A stretch of 64,000 bases of DNA, from contig NW_019773570.1 of the NCBI RefSeq assembly GCF_001039355.2, forward strand, positions 484,615 to 548,614. Reading direction: 5' to 3'. Positions within the stretch are counted from its first letter, which is position 1. Every line of letters begins with the position of its first letter. This DNA comes from Lingula anatina. Its lineage: Eukaryota > Brachiopoda > Lingulata > Lingulida > Lingulidae. The notes beneath the pieces are model-generated. The model searched no databases. It saw only the letters and a program-made list of their open reading frames with translations, and was not told the DNA's origin. Of the stretch, positions 9,961 through 22,181 are shown in pieces. Both the position numbers and the translations under genes were made by a program.

Positions 9961-12106
9961 ATGGCCGAGGCACTGGCAGCAGCTTTCACGGATAATCTCT
10001 TGACATGTAGCATCTGTCTGGGAGAGTATGAAGACCCCCGCGTGCTGCCTTGCTACCATACATTTTGCTATGGTTGCATATGTGACCATGTTAAGAGAAC
10101 TAGTTCTCCAAATAGAACATTTCTATGCCCTGTTTGCCGGGAAAAAATCCAGTTTCCAGCTGGTGGACTTAGTCATCTGAAAAAGAACTTTGTCTTTAGC
10201 AAAGCCAAGGACATCATTACCCAGCAACAAGCATATACAGGGACAATAGACAGTGAACAGACCAATGTAGCAGCAGTGACACAAGCCACTGCAGAAATGA
10301 CCATCAATTGTGAGAAACATCCTGATAATAAGCTAAAATATTACTGTGAAGATGATGATACCGTTGTATGTGGTGACTGTGCATCAACAGAACACTACAG
10401 ACATGGTATTGTGCCAGTTGAAAAACTTGCAAATGCCAATCGAAATAAAGTTAAAACTGCCCTTGTGAAAATTTTGCCAAAACTAAACATGTTCGAAGAT
10501 GCAGTGGCAAAGGAAACAGCCACTGAAAGAGAAGAATCAAGACTCATGACAGCGTCCATCCACAAAATCAAAGAACAGGGTAAACGTATCTGAAGATTGG
10601 TTTATCAGAGGGAGCAAAAACTGATATCAGAAGTAACTTCTGCTAGATATATTAGAAAAAAGCAGAAGGAGGCCAACAAGGACATCCTTGAACTTCACCA
10701 TGCTTCCTTGCAGAGTGCTTGCAATTTTGCTCAGGAACTAATAAGAAATGGTTCTGTCTCTGACATCATGATTCATACTAATTAAAGCTCTGACAGAGAG
10801 ACTGTTAGCAATGGAGAAAATACCAGTCCCAACTCCAGACACACCAGCACAGATATCCTACACCCCTGGTGAGATATCTGCTGCTGGGCTGGAAGCCATG
10901 TTAGGTCAGGTGACAGAACGGGGGCTTCTCGATAGTCCGAAGGTTCATTGGTCCGAAGGTTCATTGGTCCGAAAAGTGGTAACATTCGGACCAATGAACG
11001 TTCGGACTATTGAACCTTCGGACTATTGCTACGGCCCCGACAGTACGGGGGCGTCTCGATAGTCCAAAGGTTCATTGGTCCGAAGGTTCATTGGTCCGAA
11101 AAGTGGTAACATTTTCATCGATTTTTTAATCAAGGGTTCATTGGTCCGAAGGTTCTATAGTGAACATTCGGACCAATGAACCTTCGGACTATTGAACCTT
11201 CGGACTATCGCTACGGCCCCGACAGTACAGTCACAACCTCCTAGAACTTGTAGACTGGAGGAAAATCTACCAAATCCAAGATCAGCATCACATTCTCCCA
11301 TTTTCTTAGAAAAGGCAAAATATGTGAACAACTTCTGTCCTGGACTGAAAGACAATAAAATCATGCACATAACTGGGTACGTTGGCCATAGATGAACAAC
11401 ACATTTATATTGTGAATAGAGCTATAGTGAAAAAACAGCAGTATTCACACATAAAGGACAATTCAAGTTTGACTTTTAAGTAAACAGTCTATTTGATGTG
11501 ACTGTGTCACAGACTGGTCACCTGTATATAACATCACGGGGTGACAAATGTGTCCATGTGTACTCCACCAGGGGTCAGCACCTAACAACCATGGGTTGTG
11601 GTAGACTTGAGATGCCAAGTGGTGTCACACTGAACAGACAAGGTCATGTGATGGTTTGTGACAGTTCAAACAAATCCATCTTCACATTCCACGCATACAG
11701 TGGACAGCTTCTGAACACTATTCCACTTAGTATGTGTGAAGACCCCATTTATATCACAGTGAACAGTGTGAATGATAACATTGTGATATCAGACTGGGGC
11801 AGTAACTCTGTACATGTGCTGTCACCTACAGGTAACCAGCTGTACCAGTATGGCACATATGGCAGTGGCGATGGTCAGCTGGGTTATCCACATGGGGTGT
11901 GCACAGACAGCTATGGTCACATCTTCATTGCTGCCTATTATAACCACAAGATAGTGGCACTGAGTCCACAGGGACAGTTCATCACAAACATTGCCACTGC
12001 GGAAGATGGGTTATGGTGTCCCATGACAGTACCCATCAACCCTGCTGGCCAGCTGGTGGTGACAGATGAAGCTGGTGAAGTTAGGACATTCCAGTACTTA
12101 CGATAA
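9961..12106 (+). pseudogene. TRIM-NHL copy B, disrupted pseudogene
   Basis: Very similar to intact copy D throughout. The first 210 codons encode an intact C3HC4 RING and B-box. Then come: an in-frame TGA at 10591-10593 (CGA in D); a 4-base insertion near 10778-10786; a foldback element at 10919-11220; a 4-base insertion near 11379 (gggtacgttggcc against gggttggcc in D); further small changes; and TAA at 11477-11479. The last NHL blades (from about 11498) are open to 12106. A truncated RING/B-box product is possible in principle, but the number of lesions indicates a pseudogene. Upstream, a MITE splits the leader. Because the B-to-C stretch is collinear with D-to-E, B may be a null haplotype of D rather than a separate locus. 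Confidence 0.88.
10919..11220. mobile_element. Nested foldback element in the coding region of copy B
   Basis: About 300 bases absent from the same place in D and E (gtgacag|...cagtcacaacc). Ends are inverted complements around atagtccgaaggttc / gaaccttcggactat. The body is two tandem partial copies (starting near 10919 and 11046) built from gttcattggtccgaa repeats in both orientations. No coding capacity. Confidence 0.8.
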
Positions 12107-15100
12107 GATGGCAGCCAAGTTTAGACATTCAAGTATTTACAATAAATGGTGTTGACATTTTTCATATTGTTATACAATAGAAGTCAGACGTGGCTATTGA
12201 CTTGAAGGAAACCTATTAAGAAACTACAATTAGGCATTCCACTGTGTATAATGAACTAACAGGTGTAACATAGCTGATCTCTTTTTAGCATGATATACAA
12301 GGAGGTTATCAATCATTTTTTGAATCTAATAACTTATGAGTACAAATGGTCAGCAAAGAGGGGAACAGCTTCTCCTGCTGATATGACCCAATATACTGAT
12401 ACAAAGAACATCAGCGTCTTTTAATTATTATAAAGTGTTTTAGTTAACATTGTGTTACTCTGACATCTTGACATTACATGAGAACTGTATATATGTAGAT
12501 AGTTCTTTACATTGAATTCCTTGAGAATTTTTTTCTAAAATTTTTCATGATTCTATTTTTGAAATGAATCTTAAAATAAAAGTAGAATGTATAAATTTAC
12601 AACTCATATTTAAGTCATAATTAAAAATCAGTCTATAGATCCAATTTGTCTCGGTCTCTCCTCAGACTGCACTATGATATTTAATATGTTTTCAAAGTTT
12701 CCGCCCCTCCTTGACACAGATCTGATAAAACTTGTCCATAGTTTATAATTCCATCATATGATGAGTCCAGATGATTAAAAGATGTATATAGTTTTCACAA
12801 TGAAATAATTTCTCCATTTTGCTCTCCTAACCAATTCCAGAGCTACTACTCTCTCTCTGATACAGCTTCATTTATTTTCTAACTAGTCTTTCTTAGATCC
12901 ATTTGAAATCTTTTTCTTAAAAATAAAGGGGTAAGATGTACTCGGTAATATCCCCCCTTCCCCCCCCCCCTCCCCCCCAACTGACCTGTCTCCCTGTCAC
13001 TGGTTACCTACGGACTGGTCAATAATAACAAACGTTTTATATAACTCTACCCCACTTTCCCTAAGTTGTAGTGTTATATTTAGAATGACTTTACCTCCCT
13101 AATACAGGCATACTAGAAAAGTTCTGGATCTATCTACCTGAATACTGTTATATTTATACCCTGCTGCAATTACCATTTGGTAATTATGGAGCAACCCTGA
13201 AATATATTTTCTTAAAAATTATCTGGCCACCTTTCACAAAAACAGTAAAGTAAAATGAAAATCCAATTAATTTTTCTCAGTTAATTTGAATTCTTATAGA
13301 TAATGCAAGAACTTTAAAAAAACCTGCCCTATCAAAAAGACAACAGAATTGTCCAGCAGTAATGAGATAGCACACCATTGTTTATAATTTATATATAAAA
13401 TATATGCAAACATATACAGTGTTTGTGTATAAAATATTTGGTTATATATCCATATCAAATTTAGTCTTTCAGAAAATTTGTATGCTAGTGTGAGCAGAGC
13501 TTCTTACATTTTATCCCAAAGATTTCACAATTTGTTTTACTTCAATTTTTTGACTGTATCAGCGAATTTCCTTTTTTATATGTTAAGTTTTATACCACTA
13601 AATTCAAAATTCCTCCTACATCATTAACAAACATGGATTACCAGAATATTCTGATATCACAATTAAACAAAAAATGCACAGAAACCTATATAAAATCTGC
13701 ATCTAGCACGAGTCCACGCTAAGTTGGAGCCCATAGATGACATAGATTGCATTCAACAATCCTCCCATTTCAATGAATGCATGATCTCAACTACTGCATT
13801 AACCACTCGTCTCCAGCAAAAGCTTTGCACCAGTTGATCCTGATCTGTTTCACGTTCAACCTTCCACCTCAGATATGTTAGAGTGCATTCCCAGAGATTT
13901 AGATCGATCCATCCGGCTCCCTACAGGGATAGATCGATCTAAAATCTGTTGGAATGGGGTCTTAGTCCTAAACGCATAGATGAACAAGTCTTAACACGAT
14001 TGACATACTGACTCCACACAAAAAACACAACTAAATTTCAAACCTATGTTACTGTCAATTCTCAATTCAATCTAGTTTATTTTTGCTAAAGTAGAAAATG
14101 GCTAGAATATTTGTTTTAAATTACTCAATAAAGAGCATCTGGCTACTTTCCAAGTTGTGTTGGTGTTTTTAAAAATGGAAAAAAAAAAACTTTAGATGTA
14201 TCCTTTGCCTCAGGTTTTTATTAGTTGTTTTGTAATATTTTGGTCATTAATAAAATACTAAATTTAGTTACATTCATTATTAGCTAGACGATATGGTGAC
14301 ATTGCACAGACAGATGCTTCACACTATACAATGCCAAAACTGCTATCTCATATAGAAATTTGCAAAACCTTAGTAACAAGGCATTGTGGAAAATATACTT
14401 GAGGCTGAGGACAAAATGCATTTGTAAAATAAACGTACATGTAGTAAAACCCCTTTAGCACAGTCTTATTTCTGTTAGTATTTATGTCTTAATATTATTT
14501 GAAAGAAATGTTATTTTTAAAACTAAAATAGGCTGAAACCTTTGTTACCCAACATGAAAATTCCCCATACTAGCAAGACATGAATTTTGAAATATTCAGT
14601 GATTCACACAAAAAGCCAGATTTATCTCCTTCTGTCAACAGAGATAAAAGATGTGAAATTTGTGAATGTATCTTTAACCTCATTTTTCACTTTTCTTTCT
14701 TCTTCAAATATATATGTATGTTGAGAATGAGTGAGTACTGAGGAATAATTATTTTTAACAAAATATTTCAAGTTTGTTAGAATTTATTGCATAATCAATT
14801 AATGTAATCATCCATCTTAGTTACATTTCCTTTCAATATTAACCTGAATTTCAACTACTAGTCTGAACAACCCAAGTAAAGTATGTTTATTAATATTATC
14901 ACGTACAAAGAAGAGATAAAACCACTTTAAAAGTTAATAACTGTAATTCTCCATTAATTAAGGTTTATTCTCTGAAGTTATCAGCTGACAAACACATGAT
15001 GGAATTATGAACAATGGACAAGTTTTATCAGATCCGTATCAAGGAGGGGCGGAAACAATGCAGCCATATTAGATATCACTAGCTGATACGTACCCGTCAC

Positions 15101-15324
15101 ATCAATCACTGAACCGTGATAAGAGAAACTTTACAGAAATTGACGTGATCAAAACTATGGCCACTACCTTCTCACTGCCCTAAGGCACTGCTAACACCTG
15201 TCAGACCTTCATATGGATTGTGAAGCTATTGTACTTTATTGAATTCTCTTAAAACTCTTATTAAAATCCTCTGGATAAGTGTAATGGGGTGGGAGTGGGC
15301 ATATAACTCATAGCAAAAGTCTGA
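12107..15324. other. Spacer 1, 3' of copy B
   Basis: Non-coding, nearly collinear with 18081-21530 downstream of copy D. Main difference: spacer 2 carries an extra foldback element at 18800-19014. Landmarks: aaggaggttatcaatc, a CT tract and poly-C (about 12960-12975), the gttggagcccatag...ccagcaaaagcttt stretch, and gtcaacagagataaaag. No gene seen. Confidence 0.8.
13881..13961. mobile_element. Foldback MITE, GATCGATC family, copy 2 (short)
   Basis: An 81-base element with inverted ends (gcattcccagagattta / ctaaaatctgttggaatg) flanked on both sides by TTA, as expected for a 3-base target duplication. It is a deleted member of the family at 18800-19014. Confidence 0.7.
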
Positions 15325-15976
15325 GCATTTTGCTAAATGTTTCATATATCTAAACTTACTTTAGGATTCTACAGAAAAAAATCTAATTTTGTGAGGAGTT
15401 CAATGTAAAACAATGTCCATATAAAAGAAATGTAAATTTTTTATAATGACATGCACATTATCAGCACTAAGAGACACTGATGTTTTCTCTATCAGTCAAT
15501 GATCACGTAGGCAGGAGCAGTAGTTGCTTTAGACTAGGTTCCCATCGACCTAATAGGATTGATCCAACTCCACTGGTTTTCTTCCTAAATTGCTTTCAAC
15601 TTAAGCAGCTCAGCTGTCTGTCATTCCTACTAAAGCTGCTAGGGGTAATTAATTATCGTTAACAGCCTCAGTAGGTATGACATACATTTAAGCCGCTTAA
15701 GTTGAAAGCAATTTAGTGAGAATCCCTTCAGAGATAGATCGGTCCACAGTTAGTACCATATATAGGGACTGGGAATGGTCCCTTATTGGGCAACATTGCC
15801 ATTTGCACAAACAACCATATCAAATATAGTGCATGTCATCATTATGGACACTGTTTCCATAAATATTTTTAACATCACCATCACCTGGTCATCTGCTGCC
15901 ACCATATAAAGAGTACTCGAGATAGATAGCTAACATTTTAATGTTGAATGCTTGCCTTGTGCTCTGATGTGACAAT
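15325..15976 (+). promoter_or_regulatory. Upstream module of copy C with TATA box
   Basis: Same upstream module as the other copies; TATAAAG at 15905-15911, 72 bases before the ATG at 15977. A foldback MITE (15532-15782) is inserted within it, and the same insertion is present ahead of copy E. Confidence 0.5.
15532..15782. mobile_element. Foldback MITE, GATCGATC family, copy 3
   Basis: About 250 bases with two inverted arms (gttcccatcgacctaatag... and ...agggactgggaatgg), flanked by TTA on both sides. The 60-codon frame at 15480 merely crosses this element. Confidence 0.75.
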
Positions 15977-16127
15977 ATGGCTGAGGCACTGGCAGCAGCT
16001 TTCACGAATAAACTCTTGACATGTAGCATTTGTCTGGGAGAGTATGAGGACCCCCGTGTGCTGCCTTGCTACCATACATTTTGCTATGGTTGTATATGTG
16101 ACCATGCTACTCAAAATACGACTCCGA
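15977..16127 (+). pseudogene. TRIM copy C, RING fragment cut by an assembly join
   Basis: About 50 codons encode the start of an E-type TRIM: CSICLGEYEDPRVLPCYHTF then CDHATQNTTP. At n 16128 the sequence jumps to the promoter of copy D, so the rest of the gene is missing from the assembly rather than shown to be deleted. The fragment differs from copy E at two residues. It is best treated as a partial gene of unknown integrity. Confidence 0.7.
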
Positions 16128-16253
16128 NAATAACTTCAAGGTCACCATCACCTGAGGATCTGCTACCACAGTAAAAAGTGCTTGAGATAGATGCTTCACA
16201 TTTTAATGTTGAACTATTCACTGAGTGCTTGCCTCGTGCTCTGATGTGACAAT
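16128..16253 (+). promoter_or_regulatory. Assembly join and truncated upstream module of copy D
   Basis: After n 16128 the sequence resumes within the shared module (ataacttcaaggtcaccatc), so only about 125 bases upstream of copy D are present. The TATA position reads GTAAAAAG (about 16171-16178), the same variant as copy B. The leader ends tgacaatATGG. Confidence 0.55.
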
Positions 16254-18080
16254 ATGGCCGAGGCACTGGCAGCAGCTTTCACGGATAATCTCTTAACGTG
16301 TAGCATCTGTCTGGGAGAGTATGAAGACCCCCGTGTGCTGCCTTGCTACCATACATTTTGCTATGGTTGTATATGTGACCATTTTAAGAGAACTAGTTCT
16401 CCAAATAGAACATTTTTATGCCCTGTTTGCCGGGAAAAAATCCAGTTTCCAGCTGGTGGACTTAGTCATCTGAAAAAGAACTTTGTCTTTAGCAAAGCCA
16501 AGGACATCATTACCCAGCAACAAGCATATACAGGGACATTAGACAGTGAACAGACCAATGTAGCAGCAGTGACACAAGCAAATGCAGAAATGACCATCAG
16601 TTGTGAGAAACATCCTGATAATAAGCTAAAATATTACTGTGAAGAAGATGATACCATTGTATGTGGTGACTGCGCATCAACAGACCACTACAGACATGGT
16701 ATTGTGCCAGTTGAAAAACTTGCAAATGCCAATCGAAATAAAGTTAAAACTGCCCTTGTGAAAATTTTGCCAAAACTAAACATGTTCAAAGATGCAGTGG
16801 CAAAGGAAACAGCCACTGAAAGAGAAGAATCGAGACTCATGACAGCGTCCATCAAAAAAATCAAAGAACAGGCTAAACGTATCCGAAGATTGGTTGATCA
16901 GAGAGAGCAAAAACTGATATCAGAAGTAACTTCTGCTGGATATATTAGACAAAAGCAGAAGGAGGCCAACAAGGACGCCCGTGAACTTCACCATGCCTCC
17001 TTGCACAGTGCTTGCAATTTTGCTCAGGAACTAATAACAAATGGTTCCGACTCTGACATCATGATTCACAGTAAAGCTCTGACAGAGAGACTCACAGCAA
17101 TGGAGAAAATACCAGTAGCAACTCTGGACATATCAGCAAAGATATCTTACACCCCTGGTAAGATATCTGCTGCTGGACTGGAGGTCATGTTAGGACAGGT
17201 GACAGTGCAGTCACAACCTCCTAGAACTTGTAGACTGGAGGAAAATCTTCCGAATCCAAGATCAGCACCACATCCTCCCATTTTCTTAGAAAAGGCAAAA
17301 TGTGTGAACAATTTCTGTCCTAGACTGAAAGACAATAAAATCATGTACATAACTGGGTTGGCCATAGATGAACAACACATGTATATTGTGGATAGAGCTA
17401 GTGAAAAAACAGGGGTATTCACACATAAAGGACAATTCAAGTTTGACTTTAAAGTAAACAGTCTATTTGATGTGACTGTGTCACAGACTGGTCACCTGTA
17501 TATAACATCACGGGGTGACAAATGTGTCCATGTGTACTCCACCAGGGGTCAGCACCTAACAACCATGGGTTGTGGTAGACTTGAGATGCTGAGTGGTGTC
17601 ACACTGAACAGACAAGGTCATGTGATGGTTTGTGATGGTTCAAACAAATCTATCTTCACATTCCATCCATACAGTGGACAGCTTCTGAACACTATTCCAC
17701 TTAGTATGTGTGAAGACCCCATTTATATCACAGTGAACAGTTTGAATGATAACATTGTGATATCAGACTGGGGCAGTAACTCTGTACACATCCTGTCACC
17801 TACAGGTAACCAGCTGTACCAGTACGGCACATATGGCAGTGGTGATGGTCAGCTGGGTTATCCACATGGGGTGTGCACAGACAGCTATGGTCACATCTTC
17901 ATTGCTGCCTATTATAACCACAAGATAGTGGCACTGAGTCCACAGGGACAGTTCATCACAAACATTGCCACTGAGGATGATGGGTTATTGTGTCCCATGA
18001 CAGTAGCCATCAACCCTGCTGGCCAGCTGGTGGTGACAGACGAAGCTGGCAAAGTTATGACATTCCAGTATTTACGATAA
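16254..18080 (+). CDS. Full-length TRIM-NHL RING E3 ligase-like protein, copy D
   Basis: Intact intronless frame of 608 residues, the only complete gene in the array. RING C3HC4: C16, C19, C31, H33, C36, C39, C56, C59. B-box 2: C117, H120, C129, C137, C140, H145, H148. Residues about 150-285 are Lys/Glu-rich and probably a coiled coil. A Pro-rich linker follows, then a propeller of about six NHL blades (350-608) with IDEQHMYIVD, GHLYITSRGDK, NRQGHVMVCD, NDNIVISDW, DSYGHIFIAA and NPAGQLVVTD. No filamin domain is seen. TRIM-NHL proteins act as E3 ubiquitin ligases, and some regulate RNA or antiviral signalling; in molluscs large intronless TRIM sets are suspected of immune roles. Substrate is unknown. 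The start ATG is shared with B, C and E. Confidence 0.93.
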   Translation: MAEALAAAFTDNLLTCSICLGEYEDPRVLPCYHTFCYGCICDHFKRTSSPNRTFLCPVCREKIQFPAGGLSHLKKNFVFSKAKDIITQQQAYTGTLDSEQTNVAAVTQANAEMTISCEKHPDNKLKYYCEEDDTIVCGDCASTDHYRHGIVPVEKLANANRNKVKTALVKILPKLNMFKDAVAKETATEREESRLMTASIKKIKEQAKRIRRLVDQREQKLISEVTSAGYIRQKQKEANKDARELHHASLHSACNFAQELITNGSDSDIMIHSKALTERLTAMEKIPVATLDISAKISYTPGKISAAGLEVMLGQVTVQSQPPRTCRLEENLPNPRSAPHPPIFLEKAKCVNNFCPRLKDNKIMYITGLAIDEQHMYIVDRASEKTGVFTHKGQFKFDFKVNSLFDVTVSQTGHLYITSRGDKCVHVYSTRGQHLTTMGCGRLEMLSGVTLNRQGHVMVCDGSNKSIFTFHPYSGQLLNTIPLSMCEDPIYITVNSLNDNIVISDWGSNSVHILSPTGNQLYQYGTYGSGDGQLGYPHGVCTDSYGHIFIAAYYNHKIVALSPQGQFITNIATEDDGLLCPMTVAINPAGQLVVTDEAGKVMTFQYLR

Positions 18081-18799
18081 GATGGCAGCCAAGTTAAGAC
18101 TTAATTTCAAGTACTTACAATAAATGGTGTTGACATTTTTCATATTGTTATACAATAGAAGCCAGACGTGGCTATTGACTTGAAGGAAACCTATTAAGAA
18201 ACTACAATTAGACATTCCACTGTGTATAATGAACTGACAGGTGTTATATAGCTGATCTCTTTTTATCATGATACACAAGGAGGTTATCAATCATTTTCTG
18301 ATTCTAATAACTTATGAGTACAAATGGTCAGCAAAGAGGGGAACAGCTGCTCCTGCTGATATGACGCAATATACTGATACAAAGAACATCAGCGTCTTTT
18401 AATTATTATTAAGTGCTTTAGTTAACATTGTGTTATTCTGACATCTTGACATTACATGAACACTGTATATATGTAGATAGTGCTTTGCATTGAATTCCTT
18501 GAGAAATTTTTCTAAAATTTTTCATGATTCTATTTTTGAATTGAATCTTGAAGTAAAAGTAGAATGTATAAATTTACAACCCATATTTAAGTCATAATTA
18601 AAAATCAGTCTATAGATCCAATTTGTCTCGGTCTCTCCTCAGACTGCACTATGATATTTAATATGTTTGCAAAGTTTCTGATCCTCCTTGACACAGATCT
18701 GATAAAACTTGTCCACAGTTTTTAATTCCATCATATTGATGAGTCCAGACGTTTAAAAGATGTATATAGTTTTCACAATGAAATAATTTCTCCATCTTA

Positions 18800-19014
18800 G
18801 GGCGTATTCCCAGAGCTTTAAGATCGATCTATCCCCACGGGGAGTCTCACTAGATTACTGTCAGATAATCCGGCTTAAATGTCCATCCCGCATACTACAA
18901 GCTGTAAGGGGGTAATTAACTCTCGTGCCCGCTCGGCTGACAGCTATTTAGCGTGAACCCCCAGGGAGTTAGATCGATCTAAAGTAGATCGATCTAATCT
19001 CTGGGAATGGGGTC
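18800..19014. mobile_element. Foldback MITE, GATCGATC family, copy 4
   Basis: About 215 bases between TTA repeats, with inverted ends (attcccagagctttaagatc / gatctaatctctgggaat). The corresponding site in spacer 1 (near 12820) lacks it. Confidence 0.8.
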
Positions 19015-20072
19015 TTACTCTCCTAACCAATTCCAGAGCTACCTCTCTCTCTCTGATATAGCTTTATTTATTATCTAACTAGTCTTTCTTAGATCCATTT
19101 GAAATCTTTTTCTTAAAAATAAAGGGGTAAGATGTACTCGGTAATATCCCCCCTTCCCCCCCCCCCTCCCCCCCAACTGACCTGTCTCCCTGTCACTGCA
19201 TGGTTACCTACGGACTGGTCAATAATAACAAACGTTTTATATAACTCTACCCCACTTTCCCTAAGTTGTAGTGTTATATTTAGAATGACTTTACCTCCCT
19301 AATACAGGCATACTAGAAAAGTTCTGGATCTATCTACCTGAATACTGTTATATTTATACCCTGCTGCAATTACCATTTGGTAATTATGGAGCAACCCTGA
19401 AATATATTTTCTTAAAAATTATCTGGCCACCTTTCACAAAAACAGTAAAGTAAAATGAAAATCCAATTAATTTTTCTCAGTTAATTTGAATTCTTATAGA
19501 TAATGCAAGAACTTTAAAAAAACCTGCCCTATCGAAAAGACAACAGAATTGTCCAGCAGTAATGAGATAGCACACCATTGTTTATAATTTATATATAAAA
19601 TATATGCAAACATATACAGTGTTTGTGTATAAAATATTTGGTTATATATCCATATCAAATTTAGTCTTTCAGAAAATTTGTATGCTAGTGTGAGCAGAGC
19701 TTCTTACGTTTTATCCCAAAGATTTCACAATTTGTTTTACTTCAATTTTTTGACTGTATTAGCGAATTTCCTTTTTTATATGTTAAGTTTTATACCACTA
19801 AATTCAAAATTCTTCCTACATCATTAACAAACATGTATTACAAGAATATTCTGATATCACAATTAAACAAAAAATGCACAGAAACCTATATAAAATCTGC
19901 ATCTAGCACGTTAAGTTGGAGCCCATAGATGACATAGATTGCATTCAACAATCCTCCCATTTCAATGAATGCATGATCTCAACTACTGCATTAACCACTC
20001 GTCTCCAGCAAAAGCTTTGCACCAGTTGATCTTGATCTGTTTCACATTCAACCTTCCACTTCAGATATGTAA

Positions 20073-20153
20073 GAGTGCATTCTCAGAGATTTAAATCGAT
20101 CCATCCGGCTCCCCACAGGGATAGATCGATCTAAAATCTGTTGGAATGGGGTC
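20073..20153. mobile_element. Foldback MITE, GATCGATC family, copy 5 (short)
   Basis: Counterpart of 13881-13961 in the duplicated spacer, with a few substitutions. Confidence 0.7.
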
Positions 20154-21724
20154 TTAGTCCTAAACGCATAGATGAACAAGTCTTAACACGATTGACATAC
20201 TGACTCCACACAAAAAACACAACTAAATTTCAAACCTATGTTACTGTCAATTCTCAATTCAATCTAGTTTATTTTTGCTTAAGTAGAAAATGGCTAGAAT
20301 ATTTGTTTTAAATTACTCAATAAAGAGCATCTGGCTACTTTCCAAGTTGTGTTGGTGTTTTTAAAAATGGAAAAAAAAACTTTAGATGTATCTTTTGCCT
20401 CAGGTTTTTATTAGTTGTTTTGTAATATTTTGGTCATTAATAAAATACTAAATTTAGTTACATTCATTATTAGCTAGACGATATGGTGACATTGCACAGA
20501 CAAATGCTTCACACTATACAATGCCAAAACTGCTATCTCATATAGAAATTTGCAAAACCTTAGTAACAAGGCATTGTGGAAAATATACTTGAGGCTGAGG
20601 ACAAAATGCATTTGTAAAATAAACGTACATGTTGTAAAACCCCTTTAGTACAGTCTTATTTCTGTTAGTATTTATGTCTTAATATTATTTGAAAGAAATG
20701 TTATTTTTAAAACTAAAATAGGCTGAAACCTTTGTTACCCAACATGAAAATTCCCCATACTAGCAAGACATGAATTTTGAAATATTCAGTGATTTACACA
20801 AAAAGCCAGATTTATCTCCTTCTGTCAACAGAGATAAAAGATGTGAAATTTGTGAATGTATCTTTAACCTCATTTTTCACTTTTCTTTCTTCTTCAAATA
20901 TATATGTATGTTGAGAATGAGTGAGTACTGAGGAATAATTATTTTTAACAAAATATTTCAAGTTTGTTAGAATTTATTGCATAATCAATTAATGTAATCA
21001 TCCATCTTAGTTACACTTCCTTTCAATATTAACGTGAATTTCAACTACTAGTCTGAACAACCCAAGTAAAGTTTTTTTTTTAATATTATCACGTACAAAG
21101 AAGAGATAAAACCACTTTAAAAGTTAATAACTGTAATTCTCCATTAATTAAGGTTTATTCTCTGAAGTTATCAGCTGACAAACACATGATGGAATTATGA
21201 ACAATGGACAAGTTTTATCAGATCCGTATCAAGGAGGGGCGGAAACAATGCAGCCATATTAGATATCACTAGCTGATACGTACCCGTCACATCAATCACT
21301 GAACCGTGATAAGAGAAACTTTACAGAAATTGACGTGATCAAAACTATGGCCACTACCTTCTCACTGCCCTAAGGCACTGTTAACACCTGTCAGACCCGG
21401 ATTGTGAAGCTATTGTACTTTATTGAATTCTCTTAAAACTCTTATTAAAATCCTCTGGATAAGTGTAATGGGGTACACGTGGGAGTGGGCATATAACTCA
21501 CAGCAAAAGTCTGAGCATTTTGCTAAATGTTTCATATATCTAAACTTACTTTAGGATTCTACAGAAAAAAAAAATCTAATTTTGTGAGGAGTTCAATGTA
21601 AAACAATGTCCATATAAAAGAAATGTAAATTTTTTATAATGACATGCACATTAACAGCACTAAGAGACACTGATGTTTTCTCTATCAGTCAATGATCACG
21701 TAGGCAGGAGCAGTAGTTGCTTTA

Positions 21725-21975
21725 GACTAGGTTCCCATCGACCTAATAGGATTGATCCAACTCCACTGGTTTTCTTCCTAAATTGCTTTCAACTTAAGCA
21801 GCTCAGCTGTCTGTCATTCCTACTAAAGCTGCTAGGGGTAATTAATTATCGTTAACAGCCTCAGTAGGTATGACATACATTTAAGCTGCTTAAGTTGAAA
21901 GCAATTTAGTGAGAATCCCTTCAGAGATAGATCGGTCCACAGTTAGTACCATATATAGGGACTGGGAATGGTCCC
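21725..21975. mobile_element. Foldback MITE, GATCGATC family, copy 6
   Basis: Counterpart of 15532-15782, nearly identical, at the same place in the upstream module of copy E. Confidence 0.75.
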
Positions 21976-22181
21976 TTATTGGGCAACATTGCCATTTGCA
22001 CAAACAACCATATCAAATATAGTGCATGTCATCATTATGGACACTGTTTCCATAAATATTTTTAACATCACCATCACCTGGTCATCTGCTGCCACCATAT
22101 AAAGAGTACTCGAGATAGATAGCTAACATTTTAATGTTGAACTACTCGCTGAATGCTTGCCTTGTGCTCTGATGTGACAAT

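Larger units (their letters stand above)
18081..22181. other. Spacer 2 and upstream module of copy E
   Basis: Non-coding and collinear with 12107-15976 at very high identity. Contains foldback MITEs at 18800-19014 (absent from spacer 1), 20073-20153 and 21725-21975. The final part is the TRIM upstream module with TATAAAG at 22098-22104, 84 bases before the copy E ATG. Confidence 0.8.

Noticed and set aside
9730-10089. Antisense frame over the start of TRIM copy B
   Set aside because: Shadow of the conserved RING coding sequence; the same antisense shadows occur over copies E and F.
15480-15662. 60-codon frame, repeated identically at 21673-21855
   Set aside because: It crosses the foldback MITE and is conserved only because the spacer is duplicated.
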